A stretch of DNA of 59,148 nucleotides from an uncultured Alphaproteobacteria bacterium (GTDB taxonomy: Bacteria; Pseudomonadota; Alphaproteobacteria; Thalassobaculales; Thalassobaculaceae), in NCBI GenBank assembly GCA_902629125.1, contig CACOPQ010000010.1, forward strand, positions 1 through 59,148. Direction: 5' to 3'. Both the position numbers and the translations under genes were made by a program. Positions 42,015 to 51,122 of the stretch are shown piece by piece. Positions within the stretch are counted from its first letter, which is position 1, and every line of letters starts with the position of its first letter. The notes under the pieces were generated by a model. It was given only the letters and a program-made list of their open reading frames with translations. It was not told where the DNA came from and searched no databases.

Positions 42015-42651
42015 CAAGCAAATGAAATACCAATTACAAAAAACGAGGGTAAACTATAAAGGTTTCTTCCCAAAAAAAGAATGTTCGACGTCCTAATGTA
42101 AATATGTAAAAACTGGCGTCTACAGATCCTAACGTCTCGTTTCTTGTGAAAAACGCCTTCTTTTAAAAGCACTGTTCATTTCTTTTTGCTGTGTTTTTTT
42201 GAGTTAAAAGCCATAAATCTGAAAATATATATTTTTGATAAGTTTCTCGCGGCCCCTGCAGGGTTCAAACGTAAGAATTTTTTCCTCGAAGGAAGACACG
42301 CTACCAGGCAACGCTACACCCCGACTAGGGGGAACGAAGACCCGAAACTCCAGCAAAATAAAGACGTTTAGCAGAAAAAGAGCCCGGAGATATAGACGAT
42401 ATTGAAGGTCCTAAAGTAAGGGACTATAGCGATTGGTGCATAGGCAATGAAAAGGTTTAAAATTATATCCTGTTCCGTTGATATGTTTCAGAAAAATAAG
42501 CCATTGTTTTAATGGGAAAATTTTAGGACATTTGATCAAAACGCCACGGTGGTAAACTACAGTACTGACAATAAAGCTGACAAAAAACGAGCAGTAGATT
42601 AATTGAAATTTGTACAGGAATTTGGCAAGATATAAGAAAAAAGGGTCATAA
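42015..42651. other. 637-base gap before hydantoinase A
   Basis: The region between the FAD hydroxylase and hydantoinase A has no intact gene. Bases 42230-42603 carry the frameshifted remnant described separately. The first 200 bases show nothing recognisable. The hydantoinase promoter is expected in the last part, overlapping the remnant. Confidence 0.45.
42230..42603 (+). pseudogene. Degenerate coding remnant in three consecutive frames
   Basis: Three plus-strand frames succeed each other, each protein-like. The first holds AAPAGFKRKNFFLEGRHATRQ and YTPTRGNEDPKLQQNKDV, to TAG at 42369. A shifted frame then reads LAEKEPGDIDDIEGPKVRDY and SDWCIGNEKV. A third reads FKIISCSVDMFQKNKPLF, a TAA, then WENFRTFDQNATVVNYSTDN to a final stop near 42603. 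Charged, non-repetitive composition and matching joins suggest a broken gene with at least two frameshifts and one stop. I cannot name the family. It fills most of the gap before hydantoinase A. Confidence 0.4.
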
Positions 42652-44709
42652 GTGTCTGATAATAAGTGGAAAATCGGGGTGGACGTTGGAGGAACCTTCA
42701 CGGATTTTACTCTATTAAATGATAATACGGGTGAATTGAAATTTCATAAAGTTCCTTCTACACCGGAAGACCCTTCTCAAGCTGTTGATAAAGGGTTATC
42801 AGAGCTTACTAAATTCTATGACATAAGTGCATTTGAAATTGAATACTTTGGGCATGGTACGACAGTTGCGCTAAATATGTTGCTTGAAAGGCGTGCGCCG
42901 ACAATTGGTTTGCTTACTACCAAGGGGTTTAGGGATGTCATCGAAATCGGTCGCCAAACCCGGCCACACCTTTACGATTATACCTTAAAAAGGGCACCTC
43001 CGCTTGCGAGGCGGGTGGATAGAAAAGAAATCACGGAACGTATAACGGCAGATGGATCCATATTAACTCCTATTAACATGGAAGAGGTCGAACTTGCGGT
43101 AAAGCAATTAGGAACGAGAGGTATAAAAGCGGTCGCTATCTGTTTTTTACACGCCTATCTAAACCCCGATCATGAAATTTTAGCTGGGGAGGTAGTGCGA
43201 CGTCTGATGCCAGATGCCTTTTTAAGCCTATCGTGCGAAGTGCTGCCAGAATTTAGAGAATATGAGAGAGCATCGACGACCGTAGTAAATGCATATGTCG
43301 GACCGAAGATGCAAGATTATTTGGTTCGCCTAGAAAAAAATCTTACTCGAAATAACGTTATAACTTCACCGCATATCATGCACTCCAATGGAGGAATGCT
43401 GACTGTAAAGACCGCAGCCAAGTTGCCAGTTCGCACTTGCCTCTCTGGTCCGGCAGCTGGAGTGGTCGGTGCGGCTAACATCGCTTCATCTTCTGGATAT
43501 AATAATATTTTAGCATTCGATGTAGGGGGTACCAGTACCGATGTTTCACTAGTCCTCGATGGCCAACCGTTGTTCACATCCGAACGAACAGTTGCAGGGT
43601 ACCCCGTAAAGTCTCCAGCAATTGACGTGGCAGCCATAGGTGCAGGAGGTGGCAGTATCGCGTGGATAGATGGTGGTGGGGCATTGAAAGTAGGGCCACA
43701 TAGTGCCGGAGCGTCTCCGGGGCCAGTTGCTTATGGATTAGGGGGTGAACATGTTACTCTGACAGATGCAAATTTAATTTTAGGCCGTCTTAATCCCAGT
43801 ACTCTGCTTGCGGGCAATATCGCTTTAGATTTTGAAAAAGCCTACGTTAAAATGGAAAGTCAGATTTCAAATCCCTTGGATCTAAGTGTTGAGGCCGCGG
43901 CAACCGGTATCATTAAGATAGCCTCCTCAGGAATTGCGAGAGCTATACGTGGAGTGGCCTCGGCTAAGGGAAATAGTCCATCAGAGTTTTCCCTTTTTGC
44001 CTATGGTGGTGCTGGACCTTTATGTGCGGCAGATGTGAATGAAGAAGTTGGTTGTCCAAGGATAATAATACCGCCCGCACCTGGGACTTTATGCGCACGT
44101 GGTATTCTTTTATCCGATTTATCCTTCGATTTTGTCAGAAGTTTGCTTGTAATTGCGGAGGTGGATGGGTGGGAGGCCGTAATGAATAATTTCGAAGTAT
44201 TAAAAGAACAGGCCAACAAACTTTTTATCAATGATGAAGTTATACTGAGTGCTAGGTCGTTCAAATATTATTTAGAGGCTCGCTATATGGGGCAGAGTTA
44301 TGAATTACGTATTCCGTTGCCGGGCCAACTAAAATCTAACTCACTAGTTGAATTTATTGCTGCCTTCCATGTTGAGCACAAAAAAGAGTTTGGTTATGAG
44401 CTAGTGGAAAGACCCATAGAAATTATTAATTGCCGTTTAGAGGCTGTTGGAAAAACATCTAAACCGATTTCAGAAAAAGCAACGCAAAACAAAACTGAAC
44501 CTGAAATAAAAGAGACGCGGGAAGTCTATTTTGGAAGTGCTTTTGGTTGGAAAGAAACGCCTGTATATGAGAGAGCTGGCCTTTCGCATTGGGCAAAAGT
44601 AATTGGGCCAGCTGTCATTGAGGAAATGAGTTCTACGACTATTTTACCGCCTAATTATGAAGCTACAGTAGATAACCGCGCTAACCTTATTCTGGTGGAA
44701 AGTTCATAA
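42652..44709 (+). CDS. hyuA: Hydantoinase/oxoprolinase A subunit
   Basis: This 685-residue ATP-dependent subunit opens cyclic amides such as hydantoins or 5-oxoproline, or acts as an acetone/acetophenone carboxylase-type subunit. The N-terminal domain starts KIGVDVGGTFTDFTLL with the phosphate-binding DxGGTxTD. GHGTTVALNMLLERRAPTIGLLTTKGF near residue 67, YVGPKMQDYL near 215 and the ATPase signature AFDVGGTSTDVSLV near 290 follow. The C-terminal domain contains FAYGGAGPLCAADV near 450. GTG 42652 is the start, with AAAAGGG about 8 bases ahead. Its stop shares a base with the next ATG (TAATG), so the two subunits are coupled. Confidence 0.9.
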   Translation: MSDNKWKIGVDVGGTFTDFTLLNDNTGELKFHKVPSTPEDPSQAVDKGLSELTKFYDISAFEIEYFGHGTTVALNMLLERRAPTIGLLTTKGFRDVIEIGRQTRPHLYDYTLKRAPPLARRVDRKEITERITADGSILTPINMEEVELAVKQLGTRGIKAVAICFLHAYLNPDHEILAGEVVRRLMPDAFLSLSCEVLPEFREYERASTTVVNAYVGPKMQDYLVRLEKNLTRNNVITSPHIMHSNGGMLTVKTAAKLPVRTCLSGPAAGVVGAANIASSSGYNNILAFDVGGTSTDVSLVLDGQPLFTSERTVAGYPVKSPAIDVAAIGAGGGSIAWIDGGGALKVGPHSAGASPGPVAYGLGGEHVTLTDANLILGRLNPSTLLAGNIALDFEKAYVKMESQISNPLDLSVEAAATGIIKIASSGIARAIRGVASAKGNSPSEFSLFAYGGAGPLCAADVNEEVGCPRIIIPPAPGTLCARGILLSDLSFDFVRSLLVIAEVDGWEAVMNNFEVLKEQANKLFINDEVILSARSFKYYLEARYMGQSYELRIPLPGQLKSNSLVEFIAAFHVEHKKEFGYELVERPIEIINCRLEAVGKTSKPISEKATQNKTEPEIKETREVYFGSAFGWKETPVYERAGLSHWAKVIGPAVIEEMSSTTILPPNYEATVDNRANLILVESS

Positions 44710-46451
44710 TGAGTTGTGACGTCGAACGCGGTATTGATGCGATTCAAGTAGAAGTTTTCAGCAATCGCATATTGGCCATTATTGAGGAAATGGGTGCGAA
44801 GTTGGTTCGCTCGTCTTTTTCTCCCAATATTAAGGAACGCCAAGATTGTTCAGTAGCACTCTTTGATGCAAAAGGTCGGGCTATTGGACAGGCCGCGCAT
44901 ATCCCAATTCACTTGGGATCTTTGAAGGGCGGCGTGGACGCGGTACTCAGAGATTTCGATTTAGACGATATTGAGGAGGGGGACGCCTTTATATGTAACG
45001 ATGCTTATTTGGCTGGTGGAACCCATTTGCCCGATATCTCTATAATAACACCGGTATTCTATTCAAATGGGTTAAGATTTTTCGTTGCATGCGTTGGTCA
45101 TCACGCTGATGTTGGTGGATCAGTGCCGGGTTCTATCAGTCCGAGTGCTACGTCGATATTTGAAGAAGGAATACGAATTCCCCCGATAAAAATTATGCGC
45201 CGAGGTATTCTACAGGAGGATATTATTCGCTTAGTCATAAATAACACCCGTGAACCAGAGGACAGAAGTTTAGACCTAAAAGTGCAGGTTGCGACAAATG
45301 ACTTCGGTGTAATACAGACAAAAAAATTAATCGAAAAAATGGGCCTTGAAGCTATGGAAATAGCCGTAGAGGATTTACTGATTTATACATCGAGACGTCT
45401 AAAAAAACATCTTTTAGCGCTCAGGCAGGGAAGTAGTTCATTCACAACTTGGATGGATGATGATGGACTTGAGGGTCAAACAGTTCCTTTATCAGCAAAT
45501 GTCAAAATAGAAAATGGTCATTTGTTAATCGATTTTTCAGGGTCCGGTCCTCAGTCACGTGGAGCTTTCAATGTTATGACAACGGGAGTTATTGCAACTG
45601 TATCTTACACCGTAAAAGCGCTGCTAGATCCAGACTTGCCTGCTAATGACGGATTATATTCTGTGATCCAGCTCAAAATGCCGAGAGGCTCAATTATTAA
45701 TCCAGTTTACCCTGCAGCAGTTGGAGCCAGAACAACGACTTGTCAAAAATTGGCAGGCGCGATTTTTGGTGCGTTTGCACAGTTACTAGAAAAGGAGCAG
45801 ATTATGGCATCTAGTCATGACGTTTTGGCTGGAATGGTGTTTTCTGGATTGTCAAAGCAGGGAGATAGGCGCTACGTCTATTTGGAAACCATAGCGGGAG
45901 GTAATGGAGCGCATTCTAAAATGGACGGAATGGATGGAGCTCACTGTCATATCACCAATTCCCTCAACATGCCAGTAGAGGCGGTAGAGCATGAATATCC
46001 ATTAATGGTTGAGGAATATTGTTTAATAAATGGATCTTCTGGTAGTGGGAGAATGCGCGGTGGAATGGGAGTTGCGAGAGAGGTAAGGGCTCTATCTGAC
46101 GATACAACATTTTCAGGGCGCGCCGATAGTTTCATTACTGCTGCTGAAGGCTATGATGGTGGACTGCCGGGTAGCCACTGTCGTATTATTAGAAATTATG
46201 GCTCCCAAAATGAAATAGTGATGGCGCCTAAGCAAAGACTTATTTCTTTAGCGGCTGGAGAAAGGGTAAGAATGGAGACACCTGGCGGTGGTGGGCTCGG
46301 AGATCCTTCTGGGCGTAGTATTGATGATTTAGCTATTGATCTTGAAGACCAGAGGATTTCCGTCGCTAGGGCAAGGCTAGATTATGGTAATGAACTTACC
46401 GAGAAAGCATTAAAAATGATCAGCAAAAGTAATCCTGAATGGGATTTTTAG
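44709..46451 (+). CDS. hyuB: Hydantoinase/oxoprolinase B subunit
   Basis: This 580-residue partner of the preceding subunit begins DAIQVEVFSNRILAIIEEMGAKLVRSSFSPNIKERQDCSVALFD-type sequence, characteristic of HyuB. GDAFICNDAYLAGGTHLPDI near 92, FVACVGHHADVGGSVPGS near 123 and the C-terminal GGGLGDPSGR near 530 are also typical. The family includes N-methylhydantoinase, 5-oxoprolinase and acetone/acetophenone carboxylase subunits. A and B alone, with no third carboxylase subunit, favour a hydantoinase/oxoprolinase role. The 3' end overlaps the convergent aminotransferase by 4 bases. Confidence 0.9.
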   Translation: MSCDVERGIDAIQVEVFSNRILAIIEEMGAKLVRSSFSPNIKERQDCSVALFDAKGRAIGQAAHIPIHLGSLKGGVDAVLRDFDLDDIEEGDAFICNDAYLAGGTHLPDISIITPVFYSNGLRFFVACVGHHADVGGSVPGSISPSATSIFEEGIRIPPIKIMRRGILQEDIIRLVINNTREPEDRSLDLKVQVATNDFGVIQTKKLIEKMGLEAMEIAVEDLLIYTSRRLKKHLLALRQGSSSFTTWMDDDGLEGQTVPLSANVKIENGHLLIDFSGSGPQSRGAFNVMTTGVIATVSYTVKALLDPDLPANDGLYSVIQLKMPRGSIINPVYPAAVGARTTTCQKLAGAIFGAFAQLLEKEQIMASSHDVLAGMVFSGLSKQGDRRYVYLETIAGGNGAHSKMDGMDGAHCHITNSLNMPVEAVEHEYPLMVEEYCLINGSSGSGRMRGGMGVAREVRALSDDTTFSGRADSFITAAEGYDGGLPGSHCRIIRNYGSQNEIVMAPKQRLISLAAGERVRMETPGGGGLGDPSGRSIDDLAIDLEDQRISVARARLDYGNELTEKALKMISKSNPEWDF

Positions 46452-47566
46452 CTTAGATATTTTGGAAGTTCCCCTAAGAAAACGTCTATGTCGTTTTCTG
46501 TTGTGAAGACGTGTGCGGATATGCGGACTCGATTATTATCCCCCCAGACTAATATTCCGTCTTCTGCTGCTCTTTTTACAAAGTATTCAGGTTTGTTAAA
46601 AGCGAAGGCAGCATTACCAGCAATTTCATGTGAGGCCGTTGGCGTAATTACTTCTAGTCCATTTGTTTTTAAGCCATCTATTATTTTCTTGCACATCTCT
46701 CGAGCATGACTAGATATTTTCTGTATTCCAAAATTATTCAGGTAATCTAGTGATTCATTGAGTAGATAGGCGCCTAGATGACCAGCATTCCCGTATTCAA
46801 CTCTTTTTGCACCGGGTTTTAAAAAAAAATCATCTCGTTTTTTACCAGCTGTTGCAGATGACCAACCAACACCAAACGGTATAAAATCTCGAGTTCTTGA
46901 TTGGTTCCATGCAAAGATACCTTCGTGGATTCCTAGTGCAAATTTATAACAAGAACTTACTGTGAAATCAGCTAGGTGCCCCTGAACTGGAACAACGCCG
47001 AGCGCATGGCTTGCATCTAAAATGAAAGCTACGTTCGATGACTTCAAATGCTCAGACAAGTTGCTAATGTCGATAAATTGGCCAGTGGTTGCATTTACTT
47101 GGCTTAGATATAGAACGCGTGTTTTATCGTCGCATGCGTTTTTCAAATCATCTGTGTCTATATACCAGCCAGTTTTTGGTACCAACCGCACTTCTACACC
47201 AAGCCTTTTTAGGTTTCCCAAAGCATAGCGGCCAGATGTGTAATCTAATTCGGAAATTACGACGTTTTCGCCTTCTTGCCAATTAATGCTAGACAGAACC
47301 TTTACAATCCCCTCCGAAGCATTTCCTATTAAGGCAATATCTCCAATGCTAAGATTAAAGAAACCAGCTATTTTATTCCGCACTCCCTCTACCAGTTCCC
47401 AATGGCGCGCATAACCCGACATCCCTTCAGCCTTATCTAGTGCGAATTTTTCAAATGCATCTCTGTGACATGTCAAGAGTGGGGGTTCGCCACCGGTGGC
47501 CAGATGGATAATGTTTTCAATTCCTATAAAATCACTTCTTGGTGCTGGAAGGTATTGTTGTCCCAT
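46448..47566 (-). CDS. Class V aminotransferase (PLP-dependent, cysteine desulfurase/kynureninase fold)
   Basis: This 372-residue fold-type I PLP enzyme has an Asp and His pair in FILDASHALGVVPVQGH near residue 188 and the PLP Lys in VSSCYKFALGIHEGIFAW near 212. It also shows ENVVISELDYTSGRYALGNL near 101 and YLSQVNATTGQFIDISNL near 154. No cysteine desulfurase active-site Cys loop is apparent. The nearest known types are class V transaminases such as isopenicillin N epimerase-like and kynureninase-like proteins. ATG 47566 is preferred over TTG 47578. It lies 24 bases after the hydroxyacid dehydrogenase on the same strand and overlaps the hydantoinase B gene by 4 bases. Confidence 0.82.
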   Translation of the reverse strand: MGQQYLPAPRSDFIGIENIIHLATGGEPPLLTCHRDAFEKFALDKAEGMSGYARHWELVEGVRNKIAGFFNLSIGDIALIGNASEGIVKVLSSINWQEGENVVISELDYTSGRYALGNLKRLGVEVRLVPKTGWYIDTDDLKNACDDKTRVLYLSQVNATTGQFIDISNLSEHLKSSNVAFILDASHALGVVPVQGHLADFTVSSCYKFALGIHEGIFAWNQSRTRDFIPFGVGWSSATAGKKRDDFFLKPGAKRVEYGNAGHLGAYLLNESLDYLNNFGIQKISSHAREMCKKIIDGLKTNGLEVITPTASHEIAGNAAFAFNKPEYFVKRAAEDGILVWGDNNRVRISAHVFTTENDIDVFLGELPKYLS

Positions 47567-47590
47567 TTTTGAATCCAAATAGTTTCAGAG

Positions 47591-48577
47591 CTAGAACCAG
47601 AATTGTTTATCTACAATATTCCGAAGAGGTTTACCTCTAGCAAAACGATTACAATTATCTAGAAGAATATTTAATCTTCGATCGTCCAAATATGGTCCAT
47701 AGCCAGCTGTATGTGGTGTAATCAGAATATTTGGTGCGGTCCACAAGGGATGATCATTTGGTAATGGCTCTATCTCAAAAACGTCAAGAGCAGCGCCGGC
47801 TATTTGCTCCTTTTCCAAAGCTTTCACAAGATCATCTAAACGTACTGTCATACCTCTTCCAATATTAATCAGGAAGCCTGTTTTTTTCATCAGGCCTAGT
47901 CGCCTTTCATCGATCAACCCTTCGGTCTGTGGGGTATGAGGAATTGTCATAATTACAAAATCATATTTAGGTAAAAGATTATCTAACTGATCTGGCGTAA
48001 ATAATTCGTCGAGCCCTTCGGTTAAACTGGTTCGTCTAGGATCAACTCCCGCAACATGCATACCAAATGCCTTACAGAGTCTGGCGGCTTCGCAACCGAT
48101 GCCACCAACTCCGACAATTAATGCTGAGGCTTCCGGGAGATGGACCACGCCGGTATCTAGAGGCCGGGGTTTATATTGTTGTTGTATTTGTTGTGGAAGG
48201 TAATAGTGCAACCCCCTTGAGAAGGCTAACACAAATGCCATAATATGCGCGCCAATGTGATCATTAAAAATTTCTCTGAAGTTAGTGACCACAACTGGAT
48301 GTTCAATTAGCTCTTGGTAGTAAAAGCCTGCTGGCGGTGCAATTTGTGGGGCCTGAAGCCACTTTAAGCGACCAGCGTTGGCAAGAAGCTCTTTTGGCAT
48401 GAAACCGAATGCTGCGTCGGCATCCCTTATCATTTCTAGAGCTTCCGGCAGACCTTTAGGTTGAAGCAACGAGATATTTGGATTTTGCTCCTGCACCTTT
48501 GCGCCCCATTCGAGATAAACGGCCGATTGCGGTGGCAGCATGACTAATTTGAAGGTTTTTTTTTGCGCCAATTTCAT
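47591..48577 (-). CDS. D-isomer-specific 2-hydroxyacid dehydrogenase (second copy)
   Basis: This 328-residue NAD(P)-dependent enzyme has the nucleotide motif ALIVGVGGIGCEAARLCKAFGMHVAGVDPR near residue 156. The catalytic Arg lies in INIGRGMTVRLDDL near 240, Glu in AALDVFEIEPLP near 262 and His in TPHTAGYGPYLDD near 288. This form resembles glyoxylate/hydroxypyruvate reductase GhrA-like enzymes. Two-gene operon order (dehydrogenase, then class V aminotransferase) suggests paired metabolism of an amino acid and its oxo/hydroxy acid; that is inference. It diverges from the RraA-like gene across a 228-base gap. Confidence 0.9.
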   Translation of the reverse strand: MKLAQKKTFKLVMLPPQSAVYLEWGAKVQEQNPNISLLQPKGLPEALEMIRDADAAFGFMPKELLANAGRLKWLQAPQIAPPAGFYYQELIEHPVVVTNFREIFNDHIGAHIMAFVLAFSRGLHYYLPQQIQQQYKPRPLDTGVVHLPEASALIVGVGGIGCEAARLCKAFGMHVAGVDPRRTSLTEGLDELFTPDQLDNLLPKYDFVIMTIPHTPQTEGLIDERRLGLMKKTGFLINIGRGMTVRLDDLVKALEKEQIAGAALDVFEIEPLPNDHPLWTAPNILITPHTAGYGPYLDDRRLNILLDNCNRFARGKPLRNIVDKQFWF

Positions 48578-48805
48578 CTCGCTTTCATTTTTTAAAGTCG
48601 TATTCAGCCGGTTATGCCCGCTAGTGACAGTTCGTTTAATAAATTACGTCAGCAATATTACCAGCAAAAATTCTGTCATTAGTTCCTATACATAATATAA
48701 CGCGATACAGAGCATAAAGCATGCCAAAATGAGCACGAGTTGCTTAATATGTTAATGCTATGTCCAATGCTTTTACGACATTAAAGTTAATAGATTCAGA
48801 GGTGA

Positions 48806-49522
48806 ATGATGCTCGAAAAAGAACTCGCTGAAAAATTTAAAAAAATATCGACTGCAACACTTACCATGCAGTTATTAAAGCGTGGGATAAAGTCTATTTG
48901 GATGTATGGACCAAAACCGCTTGGCCAAAATCAAGAAAGAATAGCGGGTCCAGCTTATACTTTGCGTTTCATCCCAGGACGAGAAGACCTGAATGGCCCG
49001 GATATTTTAAAGCGCACCGACTTGGCACAACGTAGAGCGATCGAGGAATGTCCGCCAGGATATATTTTAGTTGTTGATGCACTCGGCCGAGAAGATGGTG
49101 CGGCTATCGGTGATATTCTTGCCACCAGACTTCAAGTAAGAGGGGTTGCTGGGTTGGTTAGTGACGCAAATGTCAGAGACGCAGATGGCGTGATGGCTTC
49201 TGGGTTGCCCGTTTGGTGTCCGGGGGCGGCTGCTCCTGCCTCTGTTGCCAATCTGTCTGATGGCGAATTAGATGTGCCAATAGGTTGTGGTGGGGTTGCT
49301 GTGATTCCTGGCGATTGGATAATAGCTGATAATGATGGTGTTGTTGTGGTGCCCAAAAAAATTGCCGAGGACGTCGCTAATGATGGACTAGAACAGGAGA
49401 CACACGAAGTCTTTATTTTAGAGCAGGTGAAAAATGGTGCAAAGATCCCAGGTCATTATCCGCCAAACGAGGAAAATATATCCAAATATAAAAAATGGCG
49501 TAATAAAAGAAATTTGACGTGA
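48806..49522 (+). CDS. RraA-like / HMG aldolase family protein
   Basis: This 238-residue protein has the RraA fold with RIAGPAYTLRFIPG near residue 44, GYILVVDALGREDGAAIGDILATRLQVRGVAGLVSDANVRD near 82-122 and DVPIGCGGVAVIPGDWIIADNDGVVVVPK near 156-182. The GD..A and the R-D pair fit the 4-hydroxy-4-methyl-2-oxoglutarate aldolase/oxaloacetate decarboxylase branch, not the RNase E inhibitor. The long charged tail is unusual. AGAGGTG lies ahead of tandem ATGs at 48806 and 48809. It overlaps the next gene by 4 bases (GTGA) and leads a four-gene plus-strand series. Confidence 0.88.
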   Translation: MMLEKELAEKFKKISTATLTMQLLKRGIKSIWMYGPKPLGQNQERIAGPAYTLRFIPGREDLNGPDILKRTDLAQRRAIEECPPGYILVVDALGREDGAAIGDILATRLQVRGVAGLVSDANVRDADGVMASGLPVWCPGAAAPASVANLSDGELDVPIGCGGVAVIPGDWIIADNDGVVVVPKKIAEDVANDGLEQETHEVFILEQVKNGAKIPGHYPPNEENISKYKKWRNKRNLT

Positions 49523-50067
49523 ACACTAGCGAAATAGATATACAAAATCTTAATACGCCGAGGCTTATTTTAAGAAACTGGAAACGAGAAGACATAGAGC
49601 CATTTGTTTTATTGAACGCGGATCCCAGGGTCTGCGAATTTCTTCCCAACCTGATAACACGGGAGGAAACATTGGCGTCACTAGACAAAATACAATCACA
49701 TTTCAGAGATTTTGGCTTTGGGCTCTTCGCGGTAGAACTTCGGTCTGTAAATAAGTTTATAGGGTTTGTTGGGCTAAAATATTTTAGTTTTGATGCACAT
49801 TTTACCCCCAACGTAGAATTAGCTTGGCGGCTTTCTTGGAAGCATTGGGGGAAAGGTCTAGCTACCGAGGCCGCTAGGAGGGTGACGCGATATGGTTTTG
49901 AGTGTCTGAAATTATCAGAAATTCTAGCGATCACTGCAAAAAACAATAAAAGATCTAGGCGGGTAATGGAAAAACTTGGGATGAGGAGTAATCCAAAGGA
50001 AAATTTTAAACATCCCCAGTTAGATCATCAAGACCCACTATCGGAGCATGTATTATACCGGTTTTGA
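49519..50067 (+). CDS. GNAT acetyltransferase, RimJ/RimL-like
   Basis: This 182-residue GNAT protein opens with LNTPRLILRNWKREDIEPFV near residue 10, typical of RimJ/RimL acetyltransferases. FGLFAVELRSVNKFIGFVGLKYF near 65 and ELAWRLSWKHWGKGLATEAARRV near 94 form the acetyl-CoA pocket (Q/R-x-x-G-x-G/A as WGKGLA). AITAKNNKRSRRVMEKLGM near 135 is the last conserved region. The GTG start overlaps the RraA-like stop. Its acceptor could be a protein N-terminus or a small molecule, and placement in a catabolic operon favours the latter. Confidence 0.85.
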   Translation: MNTSEIDIQNLNTPRLILRNWKREDIEPFVLLNADPRVCEFLPNLITREETLASLDKIQSHFRDFGFGLFAVELRSVNKFIGFVGLKYFSFDAHFTPNVELAWRLSWKHWGKGLATEAARRVTRYGFECLKLSEILAITAKNNKRSRRVMEKLGMRSNPKENFKHPQLDHQDPLSEHVLYRF

Positions 50068-50169
50068 CGTAAAGCCGTCGGATATTGTATTTTCTTCCAG
50101 TGAATAACGAGTTGAATAAAAGTAGATAGCTATAAAAAGCCACGATAAGAGACAAGCTTGGGACCAGTT

Positions 50170-51063
50170 ATGGACATTAAGAAAATAGAAGCGGGAGTTC
50201 TTGAAGTTGGATATCTGGAATATGGTTCTCCAGATGGTTGGCCTTGTATACTATTGCACGGATTTCCTTATGATGTTCATGCTTACACAAAATCAGCTTC
50301 AATCCTACAGACGCATGGAGCTAGAGCGATCGTTCCTTATATGCGCGGATATGGTGCAACCAGTTTCTTATCAGATGATGTTATGAGATCTGGCGAGCAA
50401 GCAGCCTTTGGTTCAGACCTTTTAAGTTTCATGGATGCTTTAAATATTAAAAGCGCGGTTTTAGGTGGTTATGACTGGGGTGGTAGGGCTGCGTGCGTAG
50501 TCTCCGCTCTATGGCCGGAACGGGTCACAGCATTGGTGTCTGGTAATTCATACAATATCCAAAATATATCAAAGTCGAGTGAACCGGCAAAACCAAAAGC
50601 TGAGGCGGCATATTGGTACCAATATTACTTTCATAATGAAAGAGGACGTAAAGGACTTAAGAGGAACCGACGTGATCTTGCTAAGCTACTGTGGTCTATG
50701 TGGTCTCCCGATTGGAAATTCACATTGGAAGAATTCGAACAAACGGCTAGTTCTTTCGATAATTTGGACTTTGTTGACGTGGTGATTCATTCATATCGCC
50801 ATAGGTATGGGCTAGTCGCTGGTGACCCTAAGTTTGCAGATATTGAAAGGCGATTAGCATCACAACCAAACATTGTGGTTCCCGCTATTTGCATTGATGG
50901 GGATAGCGACGGTGTAAGTGAATCTACGAAAAGCCATTCGGAAAAGTTTTGCGGGCCTTATGAACATAGGCAGTTTGCGCGTGCAGGACATAATCTTCCT
51001 CAAGAAAAGCCCTCAGACTGGGCGAAAGCTATACTTGACGCTAAGCGACTTGGTAATTCTTAA
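50170..51063 (+). CDS. Alpha/beta hydrolase, epoxide hydrolase/haloalkane dehalogenase-like
   Basis: This 297-residue hydrolase has LHGFPYDVHAY near residue 24, the oxyanion-hole HGFP motif. The nucleophile elbow is GGYDWGGRAACV near 100, with Asp as nucleophile. A Trp follows it, as in epoxide hydrolases and haloalkane dehalogenases. The late region has IDGDSDG near 252 and the catalytic His in AGHNLPQE near 282. An Asp nucleophile argues against an esterase. TTG 50158 is in frame, but GGGA is spaced correctly for ATG 50170. It lies 90 bases after the GNAT gene and 59 before an acyl-CoA dehydrogenase gene. Confidence 0.85.
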   Translation: MDIKKIEAGVLEVGYLEYGSPDGWPCILLHGFPYDVHAYTKSASILQTHGARAIVPYMRGYGATSFLSDDVMRSGEQAAFGSDLLSFMDALNIKSAVLGGYDWGGRAACVVSALWPERVTALVSGNSYNIQNISKSSEPAKPKAEAAYWYQYYFHNERGRKGLKRNRRDLAKLLWSMWSPDWKFTLEEFEQTASSFDNLDFVDVVIHSYRHRYGLVAGDPKFADIERRLASQPNIVVPAICIDGDSDGVSESTKSHSEKFCGPYEHRQFARAGHNLPQEKPSDWAKAILDAKRLGNS

Positions 51064-51122
51064 TGATACCAGTTCATAGAGCTTCTCTAATTTAATATCT
51101 ACGATTAATAATGGTTTAGGAG

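Noticed and set aside
42240..42275. GGTTCAAAC stretch resembling a tRNA T-arm
   Set aside because: No acceptor stem, anticodon arm or CCA context can be folded around it.
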